Source: Bacteroidia bacterium (GTDB taxonomy: Bacteria > Bacteroidota > Bacteroidia > 2-12-FULL-35-15). From it: a DNA stretch of 54,375 bases. Shown here piece after piece: positions 22,266 through 32,168 of the stretch. Position 1 is the stretch's first letter. Every line of letters starts with the position of its first letter. The position numbers and the translations under genes are program-made. The stretch spans positions 1 through 54,375 of the forward strand of contig JAGVJJ010000052.1 of assembly GCA_020051175.1 (NCBI GenBank), in the 5' to 3' direction. Below the pieces are notes generated by a model that ran no database searches, was not told the origin of the DNA, and worked only from the letters and a program-made list of their open reading frames with translations.

Positions 22266-22293
22266 CCACTCCTTTTCAAAGGAAATGGAGTTG
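22266..22293. repeat. Small imperfect inverted repeat between permease and tpiA
   Basis: CCTTTTCAAAGG forms the centre of a short hairpin with flanking CACTCC and GGAGTTG arms. There is no clear U-run, so it is a weak terminator at best. It resembles a decayed copy of the CTCTCCaaaGGAGAG repeat seen in aspS. Confidence 0.35.
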
Positions 22294-22361
22294 TGCAATT
22301 GAGATAGTTAATATCCATTTAAATCATTTCTTCTTCCAAGGAGAATTCAGGAATAATTATT

Positions 22362-23126
22362 ATGAGAAAAAAAATTGTTATCGCGAACTGGAAAATGAAC
22401 AAGGGCCTGAGTGAGGGCCTGCAACTGGTTGATGAAATTGCAAGCGATTCAAGCATCCGGTCCAATGATGTATTGAAAGTAATTGCACCTTCTTTTGTTC
22501 ACCTGGCTTCCGTTGCTGATAAATTAAAAAACGCCAACGGCTTTGCTGCATCTGCTCAAAATTGCCATCATGTAAAAAATGGCGCATATACAGGTGAAGT
22601 ATCAGCAGAGATGATTGCATCTGCCGGTGCAAAATATGTAATTATTGGTCATTCCGAGCGGAGACAGTACTTTAATGAAAACAATGAACTACTGGCACAA
22701 AAAGTAAATGTAGCACTTGCCAACAACCTTGTTCCGGTATTTTGTATTGGCGAAAACCTTACTGAACGTAATGCCAATCAGCACCTTGAAGTTGTAACGC
22801 GCCAGATGAAAGAAAGCCTTTATCATTTATTGCCGGCAGATTTCAGCAAAGTTATAATTGCATATGAGCCTGTGTGGGCCATTGGTACCGGAGTTACAGC
22901 CACTGTACACCAGGCGCAGGGGATGCACAACCATATACGCAGTGAAATTAATAAAAAGTATGGTAAAGAAGTTTCCTCAGCTACCTCCATTCTTTATGGT
23001 GGAAGCTGCAATCCTCAAAATGCCAGAGAACTATTTGCCTGTATTGATGTTGACGGTGGCCTTATTGGTGGTGCATCACTGAATGCAGAGGATTTTATTG
23101 CTGTTATCAAATCGTTTGGCTCGTAA
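22362..23126 (+). CDS. tpiA: Triosephosphate isomerase
   Basis: 254 residues, standard length. It interconverts dihydroxyacetone phosphate and glyceraldehyde-3-phosphate in glycolysis and gluconeogenesis. The catalytic set is complete: NWKMN (Lys), VIIGHSERRQYF (His), IAYEPVWAIGTG (Glu and the start of the flexible loop 6), and the phosphate-binding ILYGGSCNP and VDGGLIGGASL. It begins 105 bases after the permease and is followed 124 bases later by prmA. No unusual features. Confidence 0.98.
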   Translation: MRKKIVIANWKMNKGLSEGLQLVDEIASDSSIRSNDVLKVIAPSFVHLASVADKLKNANGFAASAQNCHHVKNGAYTGEVSAEMIASAGAKYVIIGHSERRQYFNENNELLAQKVNVALANNLVPVFCIGENLTERNANQHLEVVTRQMKESLYHLLPADFSKVIIAYEPVWAIGTGVTATVHQAQGMHNHIRSEINKKYGKEVSSATSILYGGSCNPQNARELFACIDVDGGLIGGASLNAEDFIAVIKSFGS

Positions 23127-23250
23127 GGCCAATCGCATAAATCATAAAACCGGGATACCTTAGACGATTAGCAAATAATTGTTAACAGCCCCCATTTGTT
23201 TCCAAAGCTTCTTTATCTTTAAGCACATATAAGTTATTTTTCACGATTTT

Positions 23251-24087
23251 ATGAGTCATATAGAGCTTATTGTTAATGTAGAGCCCAAAGAACAAGGGAG
23301 TGATGTTCTTATTGCAGAACTTTCTGAAAATGGCTTTGAGAGCTTTGTCGAAAACGACACAGGCTTTTCCGCTTATATCAGCAAGGATATATTTGATGAA
23401 TCAGTAGTAAAAGAACTGTTTTCAAACTATGCCTCTGTTTTCAATGTTCACTTTACTATTAAAACCATTGAGCAACAAAACTGGAATAAAGAATGGGAAA
23501 GTAGCTTTAGTCCGATAGAAGTGGATGGTAAGTGCATAATTAGAGCTCCTTTTCATGAAGCTCAAAAAGGTTTTGTTTATGATATAATAATAGAGCCCAA
23601 AATGTCGTTTGGAACAGGGCACCACAATACAACACAGCTGATGATTCAAAAGCTGATGAAACTGGATGTTCCCGGCAAATCACTGCTGGACATGGGATGT
23701 GGAACAGGTGTGCTTGCAATACTGGCTGCAATGATGAAAGCCACAGCTGTAACAGCTATTGATACTGACGAGTGGAGCTATGAGAATACGATTGAAAATA
23801 TAAACAAAAATACTGTTTCCCATGTGGATGTTTATAAAGGAGATGTAAAACTTTTGGCCGGAAAAATATTTCATATTATATTAGCAAACATCAACAAAAA
23901 TGTGCTACTTGCTGACATGGCCGAATATCATAGAGCACTTGAAAAAGGAGGTGATTTGATATTAAGCGGCTTTTTTGAAACGGATATAAGTGAGCTGCAA
24001 AAGCAAGCAGAAAAACTAGGCATGAGGCTTGCAGAATCTGCTGTGAGCAGTCAGTGGGCCATGCTTCATTTTATTAAAAATAAATAA
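23251..24087 (+). CDS. prmA: Ribosomal protein L11 methyltransferase
   Basis: 278 residues. It uses S-adenosylmethionine to trimethylate ribosomal protein L11. An N-terminal substrate-recognition domain (about 1-95) precedes the Rossmann methyltransferase fold. Diagnostic segments are NWNKEWESSFSPIEV, MSFGTGHHNTTQLM, LLDMGCGTGVLAILAAM (SAM motif I), TAIDTDEWSYENTIEN (motif II) and IILANINKNVL, the PrmA form of motif IV. It lies on the same strand as tpiA and 42 bases before the large exported protein gene. No sign of damage. Confidence 0.95.
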   Translation: MSHIELIVNVEPKEQGSDVLIAELSENGFESFVENDTGFSAYISKDIFDESVVKELFSNYASVFNVHFTIKTIEQQNWNKEWESSFSPIEVDGKCIIRAPFHEAQKGFVYDIIIEPKMSFGTGHHNTTQLMIQKLMKLDVPGKSLLDMGCGTGVLAILAAMMKATAVTAIDTDEWSYENTIENINKNTVSHVDVYKGDVKLLAGKIFHIILANINKNVLLADMAEYHRALEKGGDLILSGFFETDISELQKQAEKLGMRLAESAVSSQWAMLHFIKNK

Positions 24088-24129
24088 CATTTAAAAGTTC
24101 AGGAACTAATACCTTGAAAACCTCATTTA

Positions 24130-27100
24130 ATGAAAAAACTAAAGTATTTAATTTCAATAGCTGTTGTATTTTTTTCTTTATCAAAAGCAACAGCACAGCT
24201 TAACCCAATCAAACAATACTCTGAAAATCCGGTTGTATTCCTTGAAGAGTTAAAAACCACGTTTGAAGTAACAAATATGGGTAAGAAGGAAATCAAAGAG
24301 TTTATGGAGCAATTTACACTTGCCTGGAACTCTCCTAAATACAATGACAAGCTAAAAAAAGCAACCTACAATTCCTGTAACCTGATGATTAAGAAAAAGC
24401 TGCGTATTCTTCCTGAATACAAAAGCTATCTTACTTCTATCATGAACTTTGTGAATTCCAACCAAAGTGAAGACAACTTTATTGCATGGCAGGAGTGTAT
24501 CAATAAAATCCTGAACGGTAAAGTCATCAAATACTTTTCTGATTACCTGGAAATGAGTGAAAACCTGTTTATTTCCAATACATTTTACACATCGGCTGTA
24601 GTCTCCTATTCTTCCAACAACAACAATTATAAATTTGAATATGACAGTGTTCCGGTAGTTATATTTCCAAGCTTAAACCTGCGTTGCTATAACAATCAGA
24701 ACGATAGTGGAATTATATACAATACCAAAGGTATCTATTATCCTTATACAGGTATTTTTATTGGGCAGAACGGTAAAGTAAACTGGAAGAGGGCGGGCTT
24801 TGAAGACAATGTGGTTTATGCCGAGTTAAAAAAATACCAGATATCCCTTAAAACAAGTGGTTTTACTGCTGACTCCGTAACGTTTTATAATTCCAACTAT
24901 TTTCAGAAACCTTTGATTGGTCGATTAACGGAAAAAGTAGTTTCAGAGAAGGGTGCTAACATTAGTTATCCTCGTTTTGACTCTTACAGCAAGCGAATGA
25001 AGATTCCCGACATTGCTAAAGATGTGGATTATGACGGGGGTTTTAGCATGAGGGGGCCAAAATTTATTGGTTCCGGTAGTAAGGAAGAAGATGCTCTTTT
25101 GATTTTTAAGCGTGAGGGGAAAAAATTCCTGGTAGTGGGCTCCAAGTCCATTGGTATTACAAAAGAGAAACTATTGGCCGAAAGTGCAAATATTAAATTC
25201 TATTTTGATAAAGACTCTATAACGCACCCCAGCGTAAACATGAAATTTATTACGGAAAGCCGTATGCTATCACTTGTACGGAGCAACAATGGTATTTCTA
25301 AATCTCCATTCATTAATACTTTTCACAAAATAGATATGTTCTTTGAGGAGCTGTCGTGGAAAATTGACGATCCAAAAATTGATTTAAAAATGCTGGTTGG
25401 AAATTCCTCTGAAGATGCCTTATTTGAATCGACCACTTATTTCCGTCCAGACCGTTATGATAGACTGCAGGGGCTTGATCCAATAAATCCACTAATACAA
25501 ATGCGCGATTTTTCTAAAAAGAATGGCAATACGCGCGATTTTTCAGGAGATGAATACTCCCGTTATCTTAAGCTTTCACCCAACGAAGTACGCCCAAACC
25601 TTATCAGTTTATCGGCTCAGGGACTTATTACATATGATTCGGAAGACGATGAAGTACACATCAATGATAAGCTGTTTGATTATATAGCCTACCGTTCTGC
25701 CAAACTTGATTATGATGTAATCCAGTTCCCCTCAGTAGCACGTGGGGCTATCAACGCAAGCGTTAACCTTCTAAATTATGATATGACCATTTTTGGGGTG
25801 AAGCAGGTATACATGAGTGACTCGCAGAACGTAACCATTTATCCTGCCGAACAAAAAATATTGCTGAAGAAAAACCGCGATTTTGTATTTGCAGGGGTAG
25901 TACATGCCGGACGTTTCGACTTTTTCGGAAAAGAATTTTCATTCGACTACAACAAATTTATTGTAGACCTGAAGAACGTGGATTCCCTGCGTTTGACTGT
26001 GAAATCAAGAGAGCCCAATGCTTACGGAGAATTTCCTTTAGTGAAGGTTAAAACAGTTATTGAGCACATTAACGGTAACCTGGAAATAGATGAACCCGGT
26101 AATAAATCCGGTTTAAAGCGATACCCCAAGTACCCTATATTCAACAGCTTTAAAGACTCCTACGCGTATTATAACAAAAAGCAGATTCAAAATGGAAAAT
26201 ATCCAAAAGATAAATTTTATTTTCACCTTGATCCATTCACAATCGACAGCTTGGACAACTTCTCCAATGAAGGTTTGAATTTTAAAGGAGAGATGGTAAC
26301 TGCAGGCATTTTTCCTGTTTTCAGGGAAGCCTTAAAACTTCAGCCAGACTATTCCCTGGGCTTTGTAACACAGGCACCAGATGCAGGCTACCCGCTATAT
26401 GGAGGCAAAGGAACATATAACAGTACCATCAAACTTAGCCACCAGGGGTTAAAGGGAGCTGGCAGTATCAGCTATGTTACCTCCGTTTCACACTCGGATG
26501 ATTTCACTTTTTACCCAGATTCCACCAATGCAATTGCCCAAAAGTTTGATATAAAAGAACAAAAAACACCACCTGAGTTTCCTACGGTGCATGGCGAAGA
26601 TGTAAAGATCCACTGGGTACCGGGAAAAGATATTTTGCAGGCGTGGAACAATAAAGATAAAAAGTTCGAGGCGTATAACAAACGTTCCGAATTCAACGGG
26701 GAGTTAGATTTAACTCCGAGGGAACTAACAGGAAATGGAACGGTAGACTTTAACAGCGCAAAAATGGATGCCAAGCTTATAAACTTTAAATCCATAGCGT
26801 TTAATTCAGATACCGCCAACTTTTCACTTAAGGATGCTACTACCGGAGACATTGCTTTTTCTACATTCAATGTAAAAGCAAATGTTGACTTTGACAAAAG
26901 ATTAGGAGAGTTTAAATCCAATGGTCAGGGATCTGTGGTGCAGTTTCCTTCTAACCAGTATATCTGTTATATGGAAAGTTTTAAATGGTATATGGATGAA
27001 GGCAACATCGAAATTGGTGGCAGCGACAAAACTGCAAAAGCCACGAAAGACGATTTGGATCTGGAAGGACCAGAATTTATCTCCGTTCACCCTAAGCAGG

Positions 27101-28602
27101 ACTCATTGCGCTTTCGCGCCTCAGCAGGTAAGTATGACTTAAAAAAACTTGTGATATCTGCAAAAGGTGTGACGTATATTAACCTGGCCGATGCTCGCGT
27201 TTATCCGGATCAGGGAGAAGTTTTTGTTGATAAGAATGCAGTTATGCGCCCGCTGACAAATTCGAAGATTGTTGCAAACTCAGTTACCAAATACCACAAT
27301 CTGTATAATTGTACTGTAACGGCACATGCACGTAAGAACTATACAGGTTCTGGCTACTACGACTATATTGACGAAACAAAAGCAAAGAAAACGTTCTACT
27401 TCAGTGATATAGGGGTTGATACAACGTATCAAACGTATGCGGAAACAGAAATCAAAGATACATCCAACTTTGCACTCAGCCCTAACTTCTCATACAAGGG
27501 GAAAGTAAAGCTGCAGGCAGCAAAAACATTTCTTGTATTCGATGGGGCTGCACGTATTGTTCATCAATGTGCATCCATTCCGAAAACCTGGTTCAGGTTT
27601 GAATCAGAGATCGATCCAAATTCAATTTATATTCCTATTCCAAAGGAACCGTTGGATGCTTCTGAAAGACCTATTGCAGCATCACTTATGGTTACAACAG
27701 ATTCAACCCACTTTTATTCGGCTTTCCTTTCACCAAGGAAATCAACAAACGATACATATGTATTGCCGGCTGATGGATTTTTATACTTCGATAAAACTGC
27801 GAGAGAATACAGGATTTCAAATAAAGAGAAACTTGTTGAGCGCTCGCTCCCCGGAAATTACCTGAGTTTAAATGTTGCTGAATGCAAAACGTATGGTGAA
27901 GGTAAGGTGAACCTGGGAGGCGATTTTGGCCAGGTTAAAATTGAATCGTTTGGCAATGTTACGCACACACTTATTTCAGACTCTACATTATTTGACATGC
28001 TTATGTCCATCGACTTTTTCTTTGATGATGGTGCTATGACAAAAATGAGCGAAGCAATCAACGGGGATTCACACCTGAAACCTACTGACATTTCACGTCC
28101 GGTATTTGAAAAAGGATTGAGAGAGATGATTGGTAAAGAGCAGGCAGATAAGCTTATTTCACAATTGAACTTATACGGTTCATACAAAAAATTCCCGGAT
28201 GAGCTTAAGAAAACGCTGTTCCTGAACGATGTAAAAATGAAGTGGAACAAAGAAACACGCTCTTATACATCCTCCGGCCAGATTGGAATTGGTAACGTAA
28301 ACAAAAACCAGATAAATAAATTTGTTGATGGAAAAATAGAGCTGGTGAAGAAACGTGGTGGTGATGTTCTGAATATATACCTGGAACTTGATCCCACTAA
28401 CTGGTATTATTTTAACTACACCCGAGGTACAATGCTTGCAGTTTCTTCAAACGAGGCATTTAACACAATTCTGAAAGAACTGAAACAGGATAAGCGTAAA
28501 AAGGCTGGTGAAAAAGGCGAGCAGGATTATTACTACAACGTTTGCCCGCCAAACAAAAAAACTGCATTTTTGCGTAAAACCAGCAAAGAAACAGAAGAGT
28601 AG
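24130..28602 (+). CDS. Very large exported protein of unknown function
   Basis: 1490 residues; I do not recognise the family. A clear signal peptide (MKKLKYLISIAVVFFSLSKATAQ) predicts export, probably to the periplasm or outer membrane. The first 150 residues look helical (KKEIKEFMEQFTLAWNSPKY, KKKLRILPEYKSYLTSIMNF). Most of the remainder is strand-rich with many short charged beta segments (FDKDSITHPSVNMKFI, KVNLGGDFGQVKIESFGNVT), suggesting a long repetitive beta structure such as a beta helix, loosely like LPS-transport or AsmA-type proteins. There is no T9SS signal at the end. Its stop overlaps the plsY start by one base, so they are translationally coupled and a link to the cell envelope is plausible. 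Confidence 0.85.
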   Translation: MKKLKYLISIAVVFFSLSKATAQLNPIKQYSENPVVFLEELKTTFEVTNMGKKEIKEFMEQFTLAWNSPKYNDKLKKATYNSCNLMIKKKLRILPEYKSYLTSIMNFVNSNQSEDNFIAWQECINKILNGKVIKYFSDYLEMSENLFISNTFYTSAVVSYSSNNNNYKFEYDSVPVVIFPSLNLRCYNNQNDSGIIYNTKGIYYPYTGIFIGQNGKVNWKRAGFEDNVVYAELKKYQISLKTSGFTADSVTFYNSNYFQKPLIGRLTEKVVSEKGANISYPRFDSYSKRMKIPDIAKDVDYDGGFSMRGPKFIGSGSKEEDALLIFKREGKKFLVVGSKSIGITKEKLLAESANIKFYFDKDSITHPSVNMKFITESRMLSLVRSNNGISKSPFINTFHKIDMFFEELSWKIDDPKIDLKMLVGNSSEDALFESTTYFRPDRYDRLQGLDPINPLIQMRDFSKKNGNTRDFSGDEYSRYLKLSPNEVRPNLISLSAQGLITYDSEDDEVHINDKLFDYIAYRSAKLDYDVIQFPSVARGAINASVNLLNYDMTIFGVKQVYMSDSQNVTIYPAEQKILLKKNRDFVFAGVVHAGRFDFFGKEFSFDYNKFIVDLKNVDSLRLTVKSREPNAYGEFPLVKVKTVIEHINGNLEIDEPGNKSGLKRYPKYPIFNSFKDSYAYYNKKQIQNGKYPKDKFYFHLDPFTIDSLDNFSNEGLNFKGEMVTAGIFPVFREALKLQPDYSLGFVTQAPDAGYPLYGGKGTYNSTIKLSHQGLKGAGSISYVTSVSHSDDFTFYPDSTNAIAQKFDIKEQKTPPEFPTVHGEDVKIHWVPGKDILQAWNNKDKKFEAYNKRSEFNGELDLTPRELTGNGTVDFNSAKMDAKLINFKSIAFNSDTANFSLKDATTGDIAFSTFNVKANVDFDKRLGEFKSNGQGSVVQFPSNQYICYMESFKWYMDEGNIEIGGSDKTAKATKDDLDLEGPEFISVHPKQDSLRFRASAGKYDLKKLVISAKGVTYINLADARVYPDQGEVFVDKNAVMRPLTNSKIVANSVTKYHNLYNCTVTAHARKNYTGSGYYDYIDETKAKKTFYFSDIGVDTTYQTYAETEIKDTSNFALSPNFSYKGKVKLQAAKTFLVFDGAARIVHQCASIPKTWFRFESEIDPNSIYIPIPKEPLDASERPIAASLMVTTDSTHFYSAFLSPRKSTNDTYVLPADGFLYFDKTAREYRISNKEKLVERSLPGNYLSLNVAECKTYGEGKVNLGGDFGQVKIESFGNVTHTLISDSTLFDMLMSIDFFFDDGAMTKMSEAINGDSHLKPTDISRPVFEKGLREMIGKEQADKLISQLNLYGSYKKFPDELKKTLFLNDVKMKWNKETRSYTSSGQIGIGNVNKNQINKFVDGKIELVKKRGGDVLNIYLELDPTNWYYFNYTRGTMLAVSSNEAFNTILKELKQDKRKKAGEKGEQDYYYNVCPPNKKTAFLRKTSKETEE

Positions 28603-29237
28603 TGATCACAACAACCAACATATTGCTCCTTATTGCAGCTTATCTCCTCGGCTCTATACCTACTGCCGTTTGGGTAGGCAAGTATTTTTACAATATTGAT
28701 GTAAGAGAACATGGAAGTGGAAACGCTGGGGCAACAAATGTATTCAGGGTACTCGGCAAAAGAGCAGGTATACCTGTACTGCTGATTGATGTCCTGAAAG
28801 GATTGCTGGCAGTAAAACTGGCCTATATTAACACCGATTTGGAAGGCACTTACCGTTTTGTAAATCTCCAGCTGGTTCTGGGCCTTGCATCACTTGCCGG
28901 ACATATTTTTCCTGTATTTGCTTCCTTTCGTGGCGGTAAAGGTATTGCAACGCTGCTTGGGATTGTATTGGCATTGTTGCCTTATGCGGCATTTGTATCC
29001 ATGGGAATTTTCCTGATTGTGTTGCTTGCAACAGGATATGTGTCTTTAAGTTCCATGTCGGCTGCTGTTGCATTCCCATTGATTATCATTTTTATTTTCA
29101 AGGTTACAGTGCCTTCTCTTATTGTTTTTTCTGTGCTCATTGCTATAATGGTACTGGTAACACATCAGAAAAATATAATGCGCTTAATACGAAACGAAGA
29201 ATCGAAGGTTAGCCTCTTCAAGAAAAATAAAGGATGA
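28602..29237 (+). CDS. plsY: Glycerol-3-phosphate acyltransferase PlsY
   Basis: 211 residues. This integral inner-membrane enzyme transfers acyl from acyl-phosphate to glycerol-3-phosphate, the first step of phospholipid synthesis. The three family motifs are visible: LLGSIPTAVWVGK, the GSGNAGATNVFRVLGKRAG loop, and FASFRGGKGIATLLG, with several membrane helices between. The start is GTG at 28602, whose first base is also the last base of the upstream TAG stop; this overlap decides the start and implies translational coupling to the 1490-residue gene. No ATG lies upstream of the conserved N-terminus. Confidence 0.97.
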   Translation: MITTTNILLLIAAYLLGSIPTAVWVGKYFYNIDVREHGSGNAGATNVFRVLGKRAGIPVLLIDVLKGLLAVKLAYINTDLEGTYRFVNLQLVLGLASLAGHIFPVFASFRGGKGIATLLGIVLALLPYAAFVSMGIFLIVLLATGYVSLSSMSAAVAFPLIIIFIFKVTVPSLIVFSVLIAIMVLVTHQKNIMRLIRNEESKVSLFKKNKG

Positions 29238-29268
29238 AATTTACTCATTCATTGCACCCATTCTCTGC

Positions 29269-29985
29269 TTGATAAAACCGACCTTGATATTAAAACTGAT
29301 GCTCCTTGCTCTTTTGTCACTGAGTATTCATGTATTAATTGGGCAAACCGTCACTATTTATGGAGAAGCTTACGACAAAGAAAGCAAGCTTCCTTTACCC
29401 AAACTGATGGTCATCAATAAAAGGACCAACAATGGGACTTTTGCTGATTCAGAAGGAAAGTTTACAATTACTGCGCTGCAATCCGATACACTAATGCTAT
29501 CAGCTATTGGTTTCAGGGTAAAAAAGATATCATTAAAAGACTCTGTAGCCAAAAAACAATATACAATATTGGTTCCGCTTGAGAAGCTTTATTTTACACT
29601 GAAAGAAGTAAGTGTTTTCGCTCCACGCAGCCTTAACGAAATTCAAAAAGATATTGATAAGCTTGGAGTTAAAAGAACCTATTCAACGGAAAATATTGAT
29701 GCCATATCCAGCCCCATTACTTATCTTTATGAACGTTTCAGTAAATTCGGGCGTTCCAAACAAAAAGTAGCGGAATGGGAAAATGAAGATATGAAGCGGG
29801 ACATTCTTAAAGACCTTTTCAGGCTGTATATTAAGCACGATATAATAGATTTGAGTGAAGAAGAATTTGACGCATTTATTAAATACCTGCAATTGAGCGA
29901 TGAATTTATAAAGAATGCATCGCAGCTGGAGCTTGTGCTGGCCATTAAGGGCAAATATGAAAACTTTAAATACCGCTGGAAATAA
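29269..29985 (+). CDS. Exported carboxypeptidase-regulatory-like domain protein
   Basis: 238 residues. The start is uncertain: TTG at 29269 gives a signal peptide with two lysines before the hydrophobic core (MIKPTLILKLMLLALLSLSI), while ATG at 29299 leaves no positive charge. After the signal, QTVTIYGEAYDKESKLPLPK ... NGTFADSEGKFTITAL ... DTLMLSAIGFRVKK is the beta-sandwich regulatory domain common in Bacteroidota surface proteins and TonB receptors (about 27-100). No receptor barrel follows. The rest (about 115-238) is helical and charged and unrecognised. It lies 31 bases after plsY and 9 bases before comEC, so it is part of that operon. Role unknown. Confidence 0.82.
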   Translation: MIKPTLILKLMLLALLSLSIHVLIGQTVTIYGEAYDKESKLPLPKLMVINKRTNNGTFADSEGKFTITALQSDTLMLSAIGFRVKKISLKDSVAKKQYTILVPLEKLYFTLKEVSVFAPRSLNEIQKDIDKLGVKRTYSTENIDAISSPITYLYERFSKFGRSKQKVAEWENEDMKRDILKDLFRLYIKHDIIDLSEEEFDAFIKYLQLSDEFIKNASQLELVLAIKGKYENFKYRWK

Positions 29986-29994
29986 TCCATTCGC

Positions 29995-32097
29995 ATGAAC
30001 ATCTGGAACCAGGCTCCATTTGTACGTTTGCTCCTACCCTTTCTCACCGGCATTATCTGTGCTGTTTATCTGCCTTTTCAATCTGAGTACATTAGCTATT
30101 TTGCACTACTTTTACTTGCAATATTAAGTATTACAGTACTTGTACCCCGACTCAATTTTTCATATAAAAAAACATGGGTGTTTGGACTATTGTTAAATAC
30201 GCTCTTGTTCCTGCTTGCATACCAGCTCACCATTGTTAATACCGAAAAGTTTGATTCTAAACATTACACCCATTACTCCACTAATGGTCCACAGTATGCA
30301 TATATAAGAATTGCCGAACCCTTCCAGGAAAAAGAAAAATCGATTAAGGTAGTTGGAGAAATAAAAAGAATCAAGCACAACGGCTCGTGGCTCAACACGA
30401 ACGGTAAGGCGATGATGTATTTCAAAAAGGACTCTATCTCCTTGCAAATCAACTATGGCGATGAACTTATTGTACATACAACGTTTAAACCCGTACCTCC
30501 ACCACAAAACCCAGGGGAATTCAACTACAGGAGGTTTCTGTCATTTCACAATGTGTACGAGCAGGCATACATAAACAGTGGCAACTGGCTCCAGTCAGGC
30601 ACAAACAGCAGCAACCCGCTTCTGAAATACTGTATTGATCTTCGGAATGCATTGCTTGATGTACTTCGCAAAAATCACATTGCAGGCGATGAATTTGCTG
30701 TAGGTTCTGCACTTTTACTGGGCTTTGAAGACAAGCTGGATGCGGATATAATTTCTGCATATTCCAGCACCGGGGCTCTACATGTATTGTCAGTATCCGG
30801 TTTACACGTGGCTATCGTATACCTGATTTTTAGCTGGCTGCTCTTTTTTCTTGACAAGGTTAAACACGGGAATATTATAAAAGCTACAGCACTTATAATT
30901 CTTCTCTGGTTATACTCAGCTCTTACGGGCCTCTCTCCTTCGGTGTTGAGGGCAGCAACTATGTTCAGCTTTATCATAATAGGTAAAGCCTATAACCGCT
31001 ATACAAATATATACAATACACTGGCAGCCTCTGCTTTCTTATTGCTTGCGTTTGATCCATATCTGATTATGCAGGTTGGTTTTCAGCTTTCTTACCTTGC
31101 TGTTATTGGCATAGTATACATACAACCCAAAATATACGCTTGGTTTGATTTTAACAACTGGTTACTTGACCAGGTATGGACAATTACTTCGGTTTCCATA
31201 GCCGCACAGATTGCTACATTTCCGCTTGGCTTGCATTATTTTCACCAGTTTCCGAATTATTTTCTTTTGTCCAATCTTTTGGTAATCCCTGTATCAACCG
31301 CGATTGTTTATTTAGGTGTAGCCCTTTTTGCTTTTGCCAAACTATCCTTTATTGCAGGCTACCTTGGACTTTTATTTGGCTGGTGCGTGTGGTTTCTCAA
31401 CCAGTCTGTAATTATAATCGAAAAATGGCCCTATGCACTATTGCAGGGCATTTCCATATCTGTTTTCGAAACATGGTTGTTATATGGTGTTATCATTCTT
31501 TTTCTCTATTATTTTATCCAGCGCAGGTTTCAGTATTTAGTTATTGCATTGCTGGTATGCATAGTAATCCTATTTTCACAGTTAATTGAACAACACCAGC
31601 AAAACAAACAAAAAAAATTTATAGTTTACAATGTTCCTAAAACAAGTGCCATTGATTTTATCAATGCAAAAAGCAACGTATTGCTCACAGACACTGCATT
31701 TGCGAAAAACGAAAGTCGCTTATTGTTTCATGTGCGGCATAACTGGTGGGACCTGGGGTTGAATAATACAAAAATCATTTCCGACAGCATCAGAACAGAT
31801 AACTTATATATCAGCAAAAATTTCATCCAGTTCCACACAAAAAAAATTCTTCATATAAATGAAGCAATACAAGCAACTGCCGGTAGCGTTCCGGTTGTAC
31901 CAGTCGATTATCTCGTAATATCTGAAAACACGAACTTAAAAATTACTGATTTAATAAATTGTTACCACCCGCGTATCATTGTTTTTGACTCCTCCAATTC
32001 CGATTATAAAATAAAAAAATGGAAAGAAGATTGCAGCCGATACCAACAGAATTTTCACGCTGTAACGGAATCTGGGGCATTCGTTGCGGATATTTAA
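29995..32097 (+). CDS. ComEC/Rec2-family competence membrane protein
   Basis: 700 residues. ComEC forms the inner-membrane channel that takes up single-stranded DNA during natural transformation. Membrane helices begin at once (FVRLLLPFLTGIICAVYLPF). A DUF4131-like region follows (about 50-200, FQEKEKSIKVVGEIKRI, PGEFNYRRFLSFHNVYEQAY), then the competence core with the signature STGALHVLSVSGLHVAIVYL (about 260-280) and ALTGLSPSVLRAATMFSFII. The C-terminal soluble part is short and lacks the metallo-beta-lactamase HxHxDH motif found in Firmicute ComEC; I recall many Bacteroidota homologues being like this. It follows the previous gene by 9 bases. Confidence 0.93.
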   Translation: MNIWNQAPFVRLLLPFLTGIICAVYLPFQSEYISYFALLLLAILSITVLVPRLNFSYKKTWVFGLLLNTLLFLLAYQLTIVNTEKFDSKHYTHYSTNGPQYAYIRIAEPFQEKEKSIKVVGEIKRIKHNGSWLNTNGKAMMYFKKDSISLQINYGDELIVHTTFKPVPPPQNPGEFNYRRFLSFHNVYEQAYINSGNWLQSGTNSSNPLLKYCIDLRNALLDVLRKNHIAGDEFAVGSALLLGFEDKLDADIISAYSSTGALHVLSVSGLHVAIVYLIFSWLLFFLDKVKHGNIIKATALIILLWLYSALTGLSPSVLRAATMFSFIIIGKAYNRYTNIYNTLAASAFLLLAFDPYLIMQVGFQLSYLAVIGIVYIQPKIYAWFDFNNWLLDQVWTITSVSIAAQIATFPLGLHYFHQFPNYFLLSNLLVIPVSTAIVYLGVALFAFAKLSFIAGYLGLLFGWCVWFLNQSVIIIEKWPYALLQGISISVFETWLLYGVIILFLYYFIQRRFQYLVIALLVCIVILFSQLIEQHQQNKQKKFIVYNVPKTSAIDFINAKSNVLLTDTAFAKNESRLLFHVRHNWWDLGLNNTKIISDSIRTDNLYISKNFIQFHTKKILHINEAIQATAGSVPVVPVDYLVISENTNLKITDLINCYHPRIIVFDSSNSDYKIKKWKEDCSRYQQNFHAVTESGAFVADI

Positions 32098-32155
32098 TCC
32101 TTTATATAAATTCTCTTTCTTATCACCTCTTTCCCAAAAACACCCTTTTATGTAT

Positions 32156-32163
32156 TAACTTTG
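32156..32163 (+). promoter_or_regulatory. Bacteroidota -7 element (TAACTTTG) just ahead of the Smr gene
   Basis: TAACTTTG matches TAnnTTTG and ends 6 bases before the ATG at 32169. If it is used, the transcript would be leaderless or nearly so. No clear -33 partner. Confidence 0.4.
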
Positions 32164-32168
32164 TAAAT

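Noticed and set aside
22266-22293. Terminator between the permease gene and tpiA
   Set aside because: The hairpin is short and has no T run on either side, so I list it only as a small inverted repeat.
32019-32168. 50-codon upstream extension of the DUF2027-Smr gene overlapping comEC
   Set aside because: The conserved protein starts at MKFKIGDKV; the extension is comEC sequence in another frame.
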